From positions 1,497,501 through 1,561,500 of the forward strand of contig JAYKKM010000120.1 in the NCBI GenBank assembly GCA_035772405.1: DNA of 64,000 nucleotides, given 5' to 3'. The position numbers were made by a program, and so were the translations under genes. Source of the stretch: Chrysogorgia sp. JL179-B06 (taxonomy: Eukaryota; Cnidaria; Anthozoa; Scleralcyonacea; Chrysogorgiidae). Positions 46,882-55,805 of this stretch are shown piece after piece (positions within the stretch are counted from its first letter, which is position 1; each line of letters opens with the position of its first letter). Below the pieces are notes generated by a model. That model saw only the letters and a program-made list of their open reading frames with translations, was not told the DNA's origin and ran no database searches.

Positions 46882-48120
46882 TTAATACCCGATTGAATGC
46901 AACCCATTGTTCACGAAGTTGACCAACCCATCACTCATCACAAACACCCTGCACATAACATTTGTAGTCGTCGCTTCCTTAGTGATTTCAAGAAGCACAC
47001 CAGATTGTGTGTTTACAATATTCTTGCCAGTGGCGATGTTGTAATTATCTTGAACGCCCCTCAAGTCGATGACCAACGCAAAGCCATCTTTGTAGAACTT
47101 CTGTATGGTCATGAACTGAGCGTGTTCTTCACCCAACCCAAACAATCGTTTCGCTTCTGCATAGAACTTCGACTTTGGGATGCCTTGTGAGTACACACTA
47201 TTTGGCACACCTTCAATTGTGACTCTAACACTCTCAATATTTGGGTAAAGAAACTCCTCGCTGTCTGTTCGCACCTTATTCGTGAATAGCAACACAATTG
47301 CCTTCATGCTTTTTCTTGGAAGATTAATGTTTTCATTCACAATGGTTGTGCCTTTGTCCCATTCGGTGGTTTTCATCAACGTGACGTGCTCATATGACAA
47401 ACTACGACCACTTGCATAGCCCGACGCTATTTCGTCAGCGAGCTCCTGATTGTCGATCGTCTCGTACTCAAGCTCGAGGTTCTCCAGAGTGTATCCACCC
47501 ACAGCGCTACCGGATTGCGCCACCATGATGTCTGCGGCCTTCGGAAGTGTGATCACATACTGCAAGTTGTTGTTCATGCTAAAAGGAGCGTACAACCCGT
47601 GGTCATTCATAATCTTACCAAGCTTAATCCGCAGTTTCGTTCCAATCACACCAAACATTAACGCGTCGCTAACTTTAGTAACATTCCCACTTGTCGCGCC
47701 ACTGTCATCCTTGGAAATTAGCTTTCTCAAGTTCTCACCACCAATACCATAGTCAATCATTTGGTCTCGCGCAGTAACACTTTCCCAAAGGTCACGATAA
47801 ACACCAGTGTAATTTTCCCCATTGTTGTCATACACAATTTCCCCAGCTAGTCTCACAACAAGCTTCTCAACCAACAACTTGCTCACATTGTTCAAGAACC
47901 AGCTTTTGGCGTTTGCATTCTTAAAGTCGAACACTAGACCCAACGACCCAGGCACCAAACAGCTACTAACCTTGAGCTTCGGTATATCAATGTAAAGTTC
48001 CTCACCTGGACTGACTTTATTAGGGTTCAACGTGATTACGTGTTGCGTTCTCACCCCTTTTATGACACCCATGGTCGCTCGTCTAAAACCGGGGCTCAAC
48101 TCTGCTGACGTGACGTTCAT
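46882..48120 (-). CDS. major capsid protein (double jelly-roll)
   Basis: 412 aa, within the size range of Polinton capsid proteins. The N-terminal part (YIDIPKLKVSSCLVPGSLGL, FLNNVSKLLVEKLVVRLAGE) and the LELEYETIDNQELA and RKSMKAIVLLF segments fit the Polinton/adintovirus MCP family. It is adjacent to the ATPase and upstream membrane protein in the order expected for virion genes. It would self-assemble into the icosahedral shell. No break is visible. Assignment is by recognised family features; a structural prediction would confirm two jelly rolls. Confidence 0.75.
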   Translation of the reverse strand: MNVTSAELSPGFRRATMGVIKGVRTQHVITLNPNKVSPGEELYIDIPKLKVSSCLVPGSLGLVFDFKNANAKSWFLNNVSKLLVEKLVVRLAGEIVYDNNGENYTGVYRDLWESVTARDQMIDYGIGGENLRKLISKDDSGATSGNVTKVSDALMFGVIGTKLRIKLGKIMNDHGLYAPFSMNNNLQYVITLPKAADIMVAQSGSAVGGYTLENLELEYETIDNQELADEIASGYASGRSLSYEHVTLMKTTEWDKGTTIVNENINLPRKSMKAIVLLFTNKVRTDSEEFLYPNIESVRVTIEGVPNSVYSQGIPKSKFYAEAKRLFGLGEEHAQFMTIQKFYKDGFALVIDLRGVQDNYNIATGKNIVNTQSGVLLEITKEATTTNVMCRVFVMSDGLVNFVNNGLHSIGY

Positions 48121-48142
48121 ATACTTTACATATGTTTTATCA

Positions 48143-49561
48143 CTACCGTTTTAGCTTGTAATAATCATACACAAACCACGCAAGTACCACCGCAAGTACC
48201 CACAGATTTTGAGCCAACCATGCGAGACCCTTCACACCCAACGTCAACGCGTTGTAAACTAAATTAGCCAACCCAACAGCCCATGGGCCCATCTTCATGA
48301 TTGCGTTCTTAACAGCCTGCGCGAACGACTTTGTGGCCACAGCGCCTCTCATAACAGCAGATCTCCCAGCGATAATAATAGTTGTTATAATTCCAGCCAC
48401 TGAAATTGCTACAGCGCTCAACCCAACCATATTTTCTTTAGCCCATTCCTTAAATTTCTGAAACCTGTCGATGTCGATCTCTTGTTGTGCTCTAACCTCC
48501 TCTATTTCTCGCTGCTTAATAGTTCTGTCTCGCGCTTCTTCAAGCCCTACAACACGCTCTCTCAATTCAAAGGCAACGCTTTCATTGTCTTCACCATCTA
48601 GTTCGTCTGACGTTGTATTTATTGCCTCTTGAAAGTGATCTGCTTGTACTTGCAGCGCACCATCGTCACCTATTCTTGACTCAGGCGCCACACTATCGCT
48701 TGGATTAACCACACCACTCAGCTCGCGGTTCTCGTCTGGTGACAGCCCAGGTATGTCGACGTGGTCCACTTTTGTTTCAATTACTGGGAAGTCATCTGGG
48801 ACCACTTCTGTTGTGGCAGCTGTTGTTTCTATGTTCTCAGGGATTTGGTTGACTAACTGTTTGAACTGCTCGATCGCGTTTTTACTACTCGCGTCTTTAC
48901 TGTAGATCAAACCTTTTTTCCCAGGTATTAGAATTCGTTTGGGTGTCCCTTGTTTGCCATCTTTGTTTATCGGTTTGAAAAAAATAGACCCCGATCTCGT
49001 CACATATGATCTGTTGACTACGCTCCTCGACGCGTCGTCACGACTGAGTTTTTTTTCGTACGACTCGCGTATTTTCTCGTCTATTAGCTTGATTCTTTTT
49101 ACTTCGTTTTTTACTCTATTTTCTACTTGCTCTTTGTTGTACGCTTTTAGCTCACCAAATCTCCTCTCAACTTCGTCCGACTCTCCAAAAGCTGCATAGA
49201 AACTTGTGTCACTGACGTCGCCATATGACCCCTGCTCGACAAACTCTACTGTTGGGACTTCTGTGTTGGTTCCCCTTATTGTCATCGTTTTACCATCGTC
49301 AGTGTCGATAAATGACGTCTCTTTTTGCCAACCTCGCCTCGCGTCTAGCTCACTTTTCATCCTTTTCAAATTGTCACTAACCTTGGCATAACTAACACGA
49401 ACGCTTTCCGGCATATCTTTCACACCAAACCCCACGGTTATCTCGCTGAGCTCCTCATTAGTCTCGGTGATCTCCTCTTCTAATTGCTTCTCACTCATGT
49501 CTTTGTACTTGTCGAGGTTTTCCATCTCAAAGTCGTCGAAATCTCCCCCACCTTCAGCCAT
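48143..49561 (-). CDS. Polinton coiled-coil/membrane protein
   Basis: 472 aa. The N-terminal 80 residues are strongly acidic and helical (ENLDKYKDMSEKQLEEEIT), the middle is Lys/Arg/Glu-rich coiled coil, and residues about 240-340 are low-complexity acidic. The C-terminal 100 residues hold two or three hydrophobic segments (AVAISVAGIITTIIIAG, then LWVLAVVLAWFVYDYY at the end). Placed between capsid protein and integrase. It may be a membrane-active entry or morphogenesis protein, but no homologous domain is recognised. Confidence 0.6.
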   Translation of the reverse strand: MAEGGGDFDDFEMENLDKYKDMSEKQLEEEITETNEELSEITVGFGVKDMPESVRVSYAKVSDNLKRMKSELDARRGWQKETSFIDTDDGKTMTIRGTNTEVPTVEFVEQGSYGDVSDTSFYAAFGESDEVERRFGELKAYNKEQVENRVKNEVKRIKLIDEKIRESYEKKLSRDDASRSVVNRSYVTRSGSIFFKPINKDGKQGTPKRILIPGKKGLIYSKDASSKNAIEQFKQLVNQIPENIETTAATTEVVPDDFPVIETKVDHVDIPGLSPDENRELSGVVNPSDSVAPESRIGDDGALQVQADHFQEAINTTSDELDGEDNESVAFELRERVVGLEEARDRTIKQREIEEVRAQQEIDIDRFQKFKEWAKENMVGLSAVAISVAGIITTIIIAGRSAVMRGAVATKSFAQAVKNAIMKMGPWAVGLANLVYNALTLGVKGLAWLAQNLWVLAVVLAWFVYDYYKLKR

Positions 49562-49567
49562 ATTACA

Positions 49568-50671
49568 TTAGCTCACGTTTTGAATGTTGCTTTCTGGTAT
49601 CCACGAATTATGTTTGCTCTCATAACCTAACCATTTGACCAGCGCCATCTTCTTTCCTCTGACTTTCTTTCTTTTCAACACCTTTTCAACTCTGTACACA
49701 TCGTCGCCATGTTTCTTATTGACCAGCGATAATTCCTGTTCATAAAATTTACCAATAATCTGTTCACCGGTGTGATCCTCAATTTCATACACATTCGGAT
49801 CACCACGAATAACCTTTACCACTTTAAACAGCTCTTCAGTGAAGTTGGCTTCATAGCCCTTTGTGAACACACTCTTGTATTTACTAATTCTCACTGACTC
49901 GCCAACTCTAAACTTTGGCAATGGGTTGTCTGCAAATTGATGACCAAACAAAGTGGTCCAAACTTCACCCTCATTTGACTTATCGACATCCTTTGGCTTC
50001 ATCATAATACTACGGTTCACATTGCTATTGTAATTGCTCACAAACTGGTCAAGAACGTTAATCCATTTGTACGTTCCACGGGTGTAAAAGTACTTCCACA
50101 TAATGCTCTTGAGGCTTCTATTAAAACGCTCAACGACAGCGGCCTTTTTGTCGCTCTTAGTGCTGAAATATTCAACACCATGTTCTTTCAACAAACTTTT
50201 CACCCCAACGTTGTAGAACTCAAGTCCATCGTCAAATTGTGCTAACTTAGGTGTGGTTCCAAACCGATCTTTAAAGTCGTTCAATAACTCTCCAACAGCC
50301 TTAGTCATGTTCTTAGTGTCTTTTCTATAAACTGCGATTCCAAAAGCATACCTACTCAATATTTCAATGCCTGTCAATATCCAATAATAACCACCATTCT
50401 GTTTTGAGTACTTACTCATGTCCACTAAGTCCATTTGGAGCTCTTCGCCAAGAAATCCAACAAAAGTCGCGCGGAACTTGTGTCTTCTCACAATAGGTTT
50501 GTACCTAGTGTAAGTGTCCTGCGCTGTCAACCACTCTTTCACTGTTTTTCTAGTTACTTTCAATCCGTCTCCCAACGCACTTTGATACAACCTCTCTGCA
50601 CCACTGTACCCTGTCTTAGGATTATAGTAAATATCTCTCAACCTTTGCTCTGTCTCCACACCAAGTTCCAT
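49568..50671 (-). CDS. retroviral-type integrase with C-terminal chromodomain
   Basis: 367 aa from the ATG at 50671; an in-frame GTG at 50680 is not needed. The catalytic triad is visible: D81 (ELQMDLVDM), D147 (QFDDGLEF) and E181 (VVERFNRSLKS). An HTH-like N-terminus precedes it. A chromodomain ends the protein (YRVEKVLKRKKVRGKKMALV... and KWLGYESKHNSWIPESNI). Polinton integrases insert the element with 6-bp duplications; the chromodomain may steer target choice. It starts 6 bp beyond the minor-capsid stop. Confidence 0.9.
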   Translation of the reverse strand: MELGVETEQRLRDIYYNPKTGYSGAERLYQSALGDGLKVTRKTVKEWLTAQDTYTRYKPIVRRHKFRATFVGFLGEELQMDLVDMSKYSKQNGGYYWILTGIEILSRYAFGIAVYRKDTKNMTKAVGELLNDFKDRFGTTPKLAQFDDGLEFYNVGVKSLLKEHGVEYFSTKSDKKAAVVERFNRSLKSIMWKYFYTRGTYKWINVLDQFVSNYNSNVNRSIMMKPKDVDKSNEGEVWTTLFGHQFADNPLPKFRVGESVRISKYKSVFTKGYEANFTEELFKVVKVIRGDPNVYEIEDHTGEQIIGKFYEQELSLVNKKHGDDVYRVEKVLKRKKVRGKKMALVKWLGYESKHNSWIPESNIQNVS

Positions 50672-50676
50672 ATAAC

Positions 50677-51357
50677 TCACACAATATACAGTTCCAATAA
50701 CACCGCGCCAATTTTGAGACCACCGTTATTTGGTTTGACACGAAATGTCATACTTGAGTAAACACCTTTTTTAATACCCACCTTGGACTCGATGTCTACA
50801 TGACGTTGCACCGACCCTTTCAAAGACTGTTCAGTGGGTATTGGTAACGTTGTGATCACATTGCTACGCTTCCCATCAATACCTACATTGCTTTCAGGGT
50901 CAACAATGTCACACGAGACTTCTATGTACTTCAGACCTCTGTACATATCAACTTTGTTTGGGCTGACGTGCCACCCCTTCCCTTGGATTAACGTGTTTTC
51001 TGCAAAGCCAAGGAGAGGTCCAACCCCCAGCAATCGAACAGGGGCTACAGTCTTTACTCTACATCCACCAGATGGGATTTTCTCTATTTCAAGACTTGGT
51101 ACGTTTGGTCTTATGTCAGAGACTTGGAGCTTCATGTACTCAACCAACGCGTTGAAGTTGTAGTGTCCCTGAGGCACTGAGAACCGCAAGAGACTACCGA
51201 GGGAAAAGTCGATTGTGTTTGCCAATACGTTGTCGTAGTCCCAAAACACAGTAGCTGTCTTGACCATAATGCATGGGTTATCACTCACGATCATCATCGC
51301 GTTGTCAAAGGACACAACTTTCTCCACACCCTCAATGAATACCGTCAACTTTCGCAT
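50677..51357 (-). CDS. putative minor capsid (penton) protein
   Basis: 226 aa from the ATG at 51357 (MRKLTVFIEG); an upstream in-frame ATG at 51369 would add four residues. The sequence is beta-rich (FSVPQGHYNFNALVEYM, GLKYIEVSCDIVD, SMTFRVKPNNGGLKIGAVLL) and the LKYIEVSCDI and GGLKIGAVLLELYIV segments suit a jelly-roll. Position next to the integrase and opposite the divergent promoter suits the Polinton penton-like gene. The assignment is an inference from context and composition. Confidence 0.5.
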   Translation of the reverse strand: MRKLTVFIEGVEKVVSFDNAMMIVSDNPCIMVKTATVFWDYDNVLANTIDFSLGSLLRFSVPQGHYNFNALVEYMKLQVSDIRPNVPSLEIEKIPSGGCRVKTVAPVRLLGVGPLLGFAENTLIQGKGWHVSPNKVDMYRGLKYIEVSCDIVDPESNVGIDGKRSNVITTLPIPTEQSLKGSVQRHVDIESKVGIKKGVYSSMTFRVKPNNGGLKIGAVLLELYIV

Positions 51358-51381
51358 TATGTATAACATACGGTATATTAT
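51358..51381. promoter_or_regulatory. very short divergent start region
   Basis: Only 24 bp separate the two divergent ATGs. It reads ATGTATAACATACGGTATAT and then TATA. TATA-like words face both ways, and the promoters must extend into the opposing genes. Confidence 0.4.
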
Positions 51382-52863
51382 ATGCAGAAAGCCCTTCACG
51401 ACTACTATGGAAAGTACTACAAACGCGCGATGGCTAACACATCGAAGGCTACACACGACGTAAAGGCAGACCTCATCAAAAAGTACCCTCACGCCACTTT
51501 AAGCAAATTCGAGTTCTATCCAAATATTTCGCAAGACGGTAAGATACTAGGTGTTGACATATATTTCAGAAACAATGACATCCTCAGCACAGACATAACC
51601 AGCACAACCTTCAAAAATGATAAAAGCATGTGGAAGTGGCTACACAATAGTAAGTTCCCAATAATATGGCAAGGTGGTGGAACTATCCAACCACTACCAA
51701 AAGGTCATAAAAACCACTGGGGGCTTTGGGATGGCTACCCAACGGAAAATGTGTTGAATTATCCAGTGAATAACTTTAAAGTTTTTGTTAACCAAAATAG
51801 CTACTTCATGTCAAAGCTACCAGTCTTACAAATCACCACGTCAAAGACAAAATCAGAGTGGGATGACAGCGAGTCTTACTACCGTGTTGTGTTTGCGACG
51901 TATTGCGCGAGTTTCTGTTGTGGAGTGTCGTTACAACATTTATCAGTGTCACAAGAAGTTCACCCTGTGGTCACAAGTGTGATGAGATTCCATTTGTACT
52001 TCACCATTAGAAGACTTCTCAGAAGAATGGAAGGTGGTGAGACCATGAAATCAATAAGTAGAGAATTTAACGCTTACGAATTGTACGGTAAGATTTCCAA
52101 AATTCCCAGAAAACATTACTACCAGAATAAAGTCCTGAGCGATGGCACTCTAGGCGAATCCAGAGTCTTCACACTCAACGACGTTCAGAATGATTACAAA
52201 CGATATGTCGCGCGATTGTCAGACGGATTTACCAACATTGGGCTGCAATATCTAAATCAAAGCATAGAAGCCTTTGTGTACTCCACACTTGGTGCGCAGG
52301 CGAGAACACGTGTATCAGTCGTTGGTGGTTCTGCAGGAAGTCTAGAGACCCAACAAAAATTCCGCAAGTTGTTTTCTGACAGTGTTGTCAACTACGACGT
52401 ATCGACATGGATTCTCAACATGAATAAATCGATTAGAGACACCAACGTTGTCCAAAATCTCGCAGTGTCGCCAAGTACATGGTTAATGCCGAGTAACGTG
52501 GTGATACTCAAGAATAAAATCGCTGGGTACAACAACTTATTAAAGATTGCCACAGAGTCCATGAAATTTGGAGTGAACACTCGCTTGAACGCAACAACAC
52601 CGACGACTGTGGCTAAAAAAGTCCACCAAGAAAATGTGGTGACTAACCTAGTAGCACCACCCGTGAAGAAAACAGTGGCTAAAAAAGTCCACCAAGAAAA
52701 CGTGGTGGCTAACTTGGGAGTAGTACCACCTGTGAAGAAAACAGTGACCAATCAAATTGCGCAGACTACCACCTCAAGTGAGTCAGACACGACAACGCTG
52801 GCGATAATCTTAGGGTTCTCAGCGGTCTCTGGCTATCTACTAACCAAATACACCTTCAGGTAG
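51382..52863 (+). CDS. unknown 493-aa tail-anchored Polinton protein
   Basis: First gene of the rightward block. The body (about 1-410) shows no motif I recognise; it has aromatic-rich stretches (NHWGLWDGYP) and a Cys cluster (YCASFCCGVS, about residues 175-184). Residues about 411-455 hold two imperfect copies of a TVAKKVHQENVV unit followed by VKK. The end is a hydrophobic tail anchor (TLAIILGFSAVSGYLLTKYT). It is followed after 2 bp by the fibre-like gene, so a surface or virion role is plausible. No function is assigned. Confidence 0.55.
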   Translation: MQKALHDYYGKYYKRAMANTSKATHDVKADLIKKYPHATLSKFEFYPNISQDGKILGVDIYFRNNDILSTDITSTTFKNDKSMWKWLHNSKFPIIWQGGGTIQPLPKGHKNHWGLWDGYPTENVLNYPVNNFKVFVNQNSYFMSKLPVLQITTSKTKSEWDDSESYYRVVFATYCASFCCGVSLQHLSVSQEVHPVVTSVMRFHLYFTIRRLLRRMEGGETMKSISREFNAYELYGKISKIPRKHYYQNKVLSDGTLGESRVFTLNDVQNDYKRYVARLSDGFTNIGLQYLNQSIEAFVYSTLGAQARTRVSVVGGSAGSLETQQKFRKLFSDSVVNYDVSTWILNMNKSIRDTNVVQNLAVSPSTWLMPSNVVILKNKIAGYNNLLKIATESMKFGVNTRLNATTPTTVAKKVHQENVVTNLVAPPVKKTVAKKVHQENVVANLGVVPPVKKTVTNQIAQTTTSSESDTTTLAIILGFSAVSGYLLTKYTFR

Positions 52864-52865
52864 TA

Positions 52866-53816
52866 ATGAGTCTAAACTACGGGTATGAGTCTGACGACCC
52901 TCACGATAAAATACTAAAGAGAACGAAAAGGCATCTGGACGAAGATCCTAAGTTAAGTGCGACCGGTGGGAGGATGTCTGGAATAATAGACATGCAAGGC
53001 TCAGCAATAAAAAACGTAGCAGACCCAGTCGATGACTCAGATGCCGCGAATAAAAGAACTCTAGAGCAATTGCTATCGGGTTTCCTCAATAGTCAATCGT
53101 ACAACATTGTGCTCGACTTCAACGTTAGCACACACGCCTTGAAAAATGTGGAATTTCACACCAGTGGTTCAAACAAAGTGAGAGCCATTGGTGAAACAAG
53201 TAAATTAGTGCAAAACAACCCAACCTATGGTCCTATTGTTGGCATCAGCAGTGTAAGCCAAAGTTTTCTATCCCCCGTGTTAACACCACTCCCACTTGAG
53301 TCAGGTCTCCATTTTAATTGTCCCAGTATGCAATGGTGTGATCTTTCCATTTTTGTTGTAGTGAGGTTACCTACTCGCACCGCTGGATCAAATTGGGAGA
53401 CAATTATATCAAACGACGACGGTCAGTGGGATAAGTTCATAGGGTACAAGACTGGCATGACTAATGGACTCGCGTATGGTGGTAGCATCCCAGCGATGGA
53501 GAGCATATGCACTATTCCGAGTGGTGTTGACATAAGTAAAATGCATATGATATCAATACACTGGCAAATGAGCAATTCACATGTCAGGGTCAACAACGTT
53601 AAGTCAACCGATTCAGACTTCATAGCGAATATGAAAAAAATAGGCACACCCTATGGAACGATTTTTGGAATACATCGACCAAGAATACCACTCGCACCTT
53701 ATGCATACCCATCGTTGATAGAATTCTACGGCGTGAAAATTGTGAGTGGTTACATGACAAACCGAGACATCATAATCATGGGTGGAGAGATGATGAAGGA
53801 ATATGGTGTAAAGTAA
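52866..53816 (+). CDS. fibre-like attachment protein (lectin-like C-terminus)
   Basis: 316 aa. Residues about 38-66 read MSGIIDMQGSAIKNVADP and then DDSDAANKRTLEQLL, the repeat type found in phage and viral tail fibres (G-x-I-D-M-x-G-x-x-I-x-N). The remaining 230 residues are beta-rich (FVVVRLPTRTAGSNW, MHMISIHWQMSNSHVRVNN, LIEFYGVKIVSGYMTNRDII), a pattern resembling concanavalin/LamG-type domains. It probably binds a host surface. The stop is immediately followed by the next ATG. The fold assignment is an inference. Confidence 0.55.
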   Translation: MSLNYGYESDDPHDKILKRTKRHLDEDPKLSATGGRMSGIIDMQGSAIKNVADPVDDSDAANKRTLEQLLSGFLNSQSYNIVLDFNVSTHALKNVEFHTSGSNKVRAIGETSKLVQNNPTYGPIVGISSVSQSFLSPVLTPLPLESGLHFNCPSMQWCDLSIFVVVRLPTRTAGSNWETIISNDDGQWDKFIGYKTGMTNGLAYGGSIPAMESICTIPSGVDISKMHMISIHWQMSNSHVRVNNVKSTDSDFIANMKKIGTPYGTIFGIHRPRIPLAPYAYPSLIEFYGVKIVSGYMTNRDIIIMGGEMMKEYGVK

Positions 53817-54023
53817 ATGGGAGCATGTATTTCGAGACCTCGTGAGATATATAAAATAAATAAGACGACTGATCACATGTTCAAAGCTGGTGGGTCATTT
53901 GGCCGCGGTGACGTGACTCTCGAGCTCCACGCTGAGATTGGTATGAGGTCTAAAAAGACTTACGGCAAACCTATTATGTTACCAGAATCAGACACTGTGG
54001 GAGTGGTAGGAGACGTGACCTAA
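53817..54023 (+). CDS. small protein with myristoylation/palmitoylation-type N-terminus
   Basis: 68 aa beginning MGACIS: Gly2, Cys4 and Ser6 form a typical dual-acylation context. The rest is short and polar with no domain recognised (AGGSFGRGDVTLELH). It directly abuts the fibre-like gene (0 bp) and precedes the arginine-rich peptide by 6 bp. A membrane-attached virion or entry-accessory protein is an inference. Confidence 0.5.
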   Translation: MGACISRPREIYKINKTTDHMFKAGGSFGRGDVTLELHAEIGMRSKKTYGKPIMLPESDTVGVVGDVT

Positions 54024-54029
54024 GTTAAA

Positions 54030-54200
54030 ATGGGTTGGTCTCAGCTTCGAAGATCTCGACTTCGAAGATTTAGAAAGCTGGTTCGTAACATTAGAAACTT
54101 TTTCAGACGACGTGGAAAACTGAAGACTAATGAAACACACCTGATGCGTTGGTACACAACAAACCAGATCTATAAAAAACCTAACGCCCACATCGAGTAG
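54030..54200 (+). CDS. 56-aa arginine-rich core-like peptide
   Basis: A short ORF from ATG 54030 to TAG 54198-54200. Residues 5-30 are dominated by Arg/Lys (QLRRSRLRRFRKLVRNIRNF, then FRRRGK), giving a very basic amphipathic helix. It resembles in character, not provable homology, the condensing core peptides of adenovirus-like particles. MGWS at the start could be acylated. It lies in the packed rightward block between the 68-aa protein and the Bro-N gene. Confidence 0.5.
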   Translation: MGWSQLRRSRLRRFRKLVRNIRNFFRRRGKLKTNETHLMRWYTTNQIYKKPNAHIE

Positions 54201-54227
54201 TTTTTTCTCGTGGAGGACTATATAGCG

Positions 54228-54995
54228 ATGACTTCCGCAATACTCCAACTATTCGATTTCGACGGTCACCAAATCACGACGGTTAATCACAACGGTGAAA
54301 TATGGTTCAAAGCGAAAGAAGTCGCGAGCGCTCTAGGTTATGCTCGACCAAAAGATGCAGTGCACGACCACGTTGAACCTGACTGTAAAACGAAGATGGA
54401 ACAGGCCTCGTTTATCAACGAACTTGGTGTCTACTCGCTAGTGTTCTCGAGTAAAATGGAGCGTGCGAAACACTTCGGAAGGTGGGTGCACTCAGAAGTC
54501 TTGCCAAGCGTTAGAAAAAGTTTAGCTGACGTCGGTCTCAAACACAATCAGTTTAAAATGATCACTGAGTTCGACCTTCATACGAAAGTTGTTGGTTTTC
54601 TTAGGAAATATTATCCAGAAGCTATTTTGATAGCCGCTTGTGGTGAGAATCAAGACACTTCGAGTAAAAGAATAAACTCGTGGAAAAAAGGTTACCAACG
54701 TGGAACGCCTGACTTGATTATTGCCAACGCAAACCGACAGCGTAGCGGGCTTGTGATTGAGTTCAAGAATCCAGGTGGCACAGGTAAGACATCTGAAGAG
54801 CAAGACTCTCTGCTGCTCAGATACAAATCCGCTGGTTATCTAACACTCTTGTGTGACTCGTACGACGACGCTATCACCGTGGTGATAAAATATTTCTTTG
54901 ACGTTGGGTTTCAGTGTTCCCAGTGTTTTCGTAAATTTAAAAATAAATCAGCGTTGAGTAACCATGAGAGACGTTATTGTAAAGAGACTTTTTAG
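54228..54995 (+). CDS. Bro-N / VRR-NUC-like nuclease / C2H2 zinc-finger fusion
   Basis: 255 aa from the ATG at 54228; an in-frame GTG at 54210 is upstream. Residues about 10-105 form a Bro-N domain (GEIWFKAKEVASALGYARPK, ELGVYSLVFSSKMERAKHF, WVHSEVLPSVRK). Residues about 120-215 look like a PD-(D/E)xK VRR-NUC-type nuclease, with GTPDLII (D) and GLVIEFKNPG (E-x-K). The end is a C2H2-like finger (CSQCFRKFKNKSALSNHERR then YC). Such fusions bind DNA and probably cut it. This is atypical for Polintons and more usual in large DNA viruses. Confidence 0.75.
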   Translation: MTSAILQLFDFDGHQITTVNHNGEIWFKAKEVASALGYARPKDAVHDHVEPDCKTKMEQASFINELGVYSLVFSSKMERAKHFGRWVHSEVLPSVRKSLADVGLKHNQFKMITEFDLHTKVVGFLRKYYPEAILIAACGENQDTSSKRINSWKKGYQRGTPDLIIANANRQRSGLVIEFKNPGGTGKTSEEQDSLLLRYKSAGYLTLLCDSYDDAITVVIKYFFDVGFQCSQCFRKFKNKSALSNHERRYCKETF

Positions 54996-55232
54996 ACAGC
55001 GAGTAATAAGTCGAATTAGCACTCGTTCTCGTTGTTGAGACGACGTTTGAAGCGACAACTGCTCTAGCATTTTTTAAAGACGTTTTTTAACTCGATAAAA
55101 ATATCTGCGAAACTTTCTCTCTTTATCTCACAAACCTTCTGACCACTGTGTGAAAAAATGTTTCTATGAGACATTGGACGCTTCATGTGACCAATGTATA
55201 AATTTAAAAAAGTGGGGTATCTGAGAACACCC

Positions 55233-55805
55233 TTAATTTTGTGTGGAAGGATGATGACGTCTGCACACTGCTCTGTATTGCTCAGCACCACCAACAAACG
55301 ATGGTCCTGGGTTGTATCTCCAATTGAATGGCGCTTCAACAGTTGTTCCGTAAGTGTCGCGACAAACGGCGCAATACGCTTTTAGAAATGTGATGTCGTC
55401 CGCTACTGGGAACAGTGTGTCGAGCTCACCAATTCTTTTTAAGCGCTCTGTCGCTATGAGACCACAAATAATGACGTGAATGCCAGCTTTGATGTACTCG
55501 CGAATAACTGGGAGTAGATCAGAGTACCAATGGCCCTCATCAATGCCGATGACGTCATAATCGACTATCTCGGAAGAACTTGGAAGGTTGGTGATTAACT
55601 TCGCAGGTAAACTGTCTGATCCGACAACAATGGTCTGACGATGTGTGGAGAACGCGTGGTCAGTTCGCCTAGTGTCACCTGTGTTGTTCATGTAGAGGAC
55701 TTTGAGCCCTGATTTACTTAACGTGATTAACCTACGAAGAGTCTCTGTTGTTTTTCCTGCAAACATGGGACCAATCACGATTTCTAGTTTACCGAGTTTC
55801 TTCAT
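55233..55805 (-). CDS. thymidine kinase, type II (TK1-like)
   Basis: 190 aa from ATG 55805; the longer upstream frame has no support. P-loop GPMFAGKTT (residues about 10-18), Walker B-like DEGHWYSDL (D-E-x-x position of TK1) and the nucleoside-binding lasso GPSFVGGAEQYRAVCRRHH near the end are present. Cys residues (CAVCRDTYG, CRRHH) fit the structural zinc site. It would make dTMP for replication in non-dividing cells. It overlaps the 256-aa gene by 17 bp. The frame is complete. Confidence 0.9.
   Translation of the reverse strand: MKKLGKLEIVIGPMFAGKTTETLRRLITLSKSGLKVLYMNNTGDTRRTDHAFSTHRQTIVVGSDSLPAKLITNLPSSSEIVDYDVIGIDEGHWYSDLLPVIREYIKAGIHVIICGLIATERLKRIGELDTLFPVADDITFLKAYCAVCRDTYGTTVEAPFNWRYNPGPSFVGGAEQYRAVCRRHHPSTQN

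Noticed and set aside
48939..49391. Plus-strand ORFs across the 472-aa gene
   Set aside because: Shadows of the long minus-strand frame.
51358..51492. N-terminal extension of the minor capsid protein
   Set aside because: It would overlap the divergent gene and is hydrophobic without similarity; starts at 51369 or 51357 are adequate.
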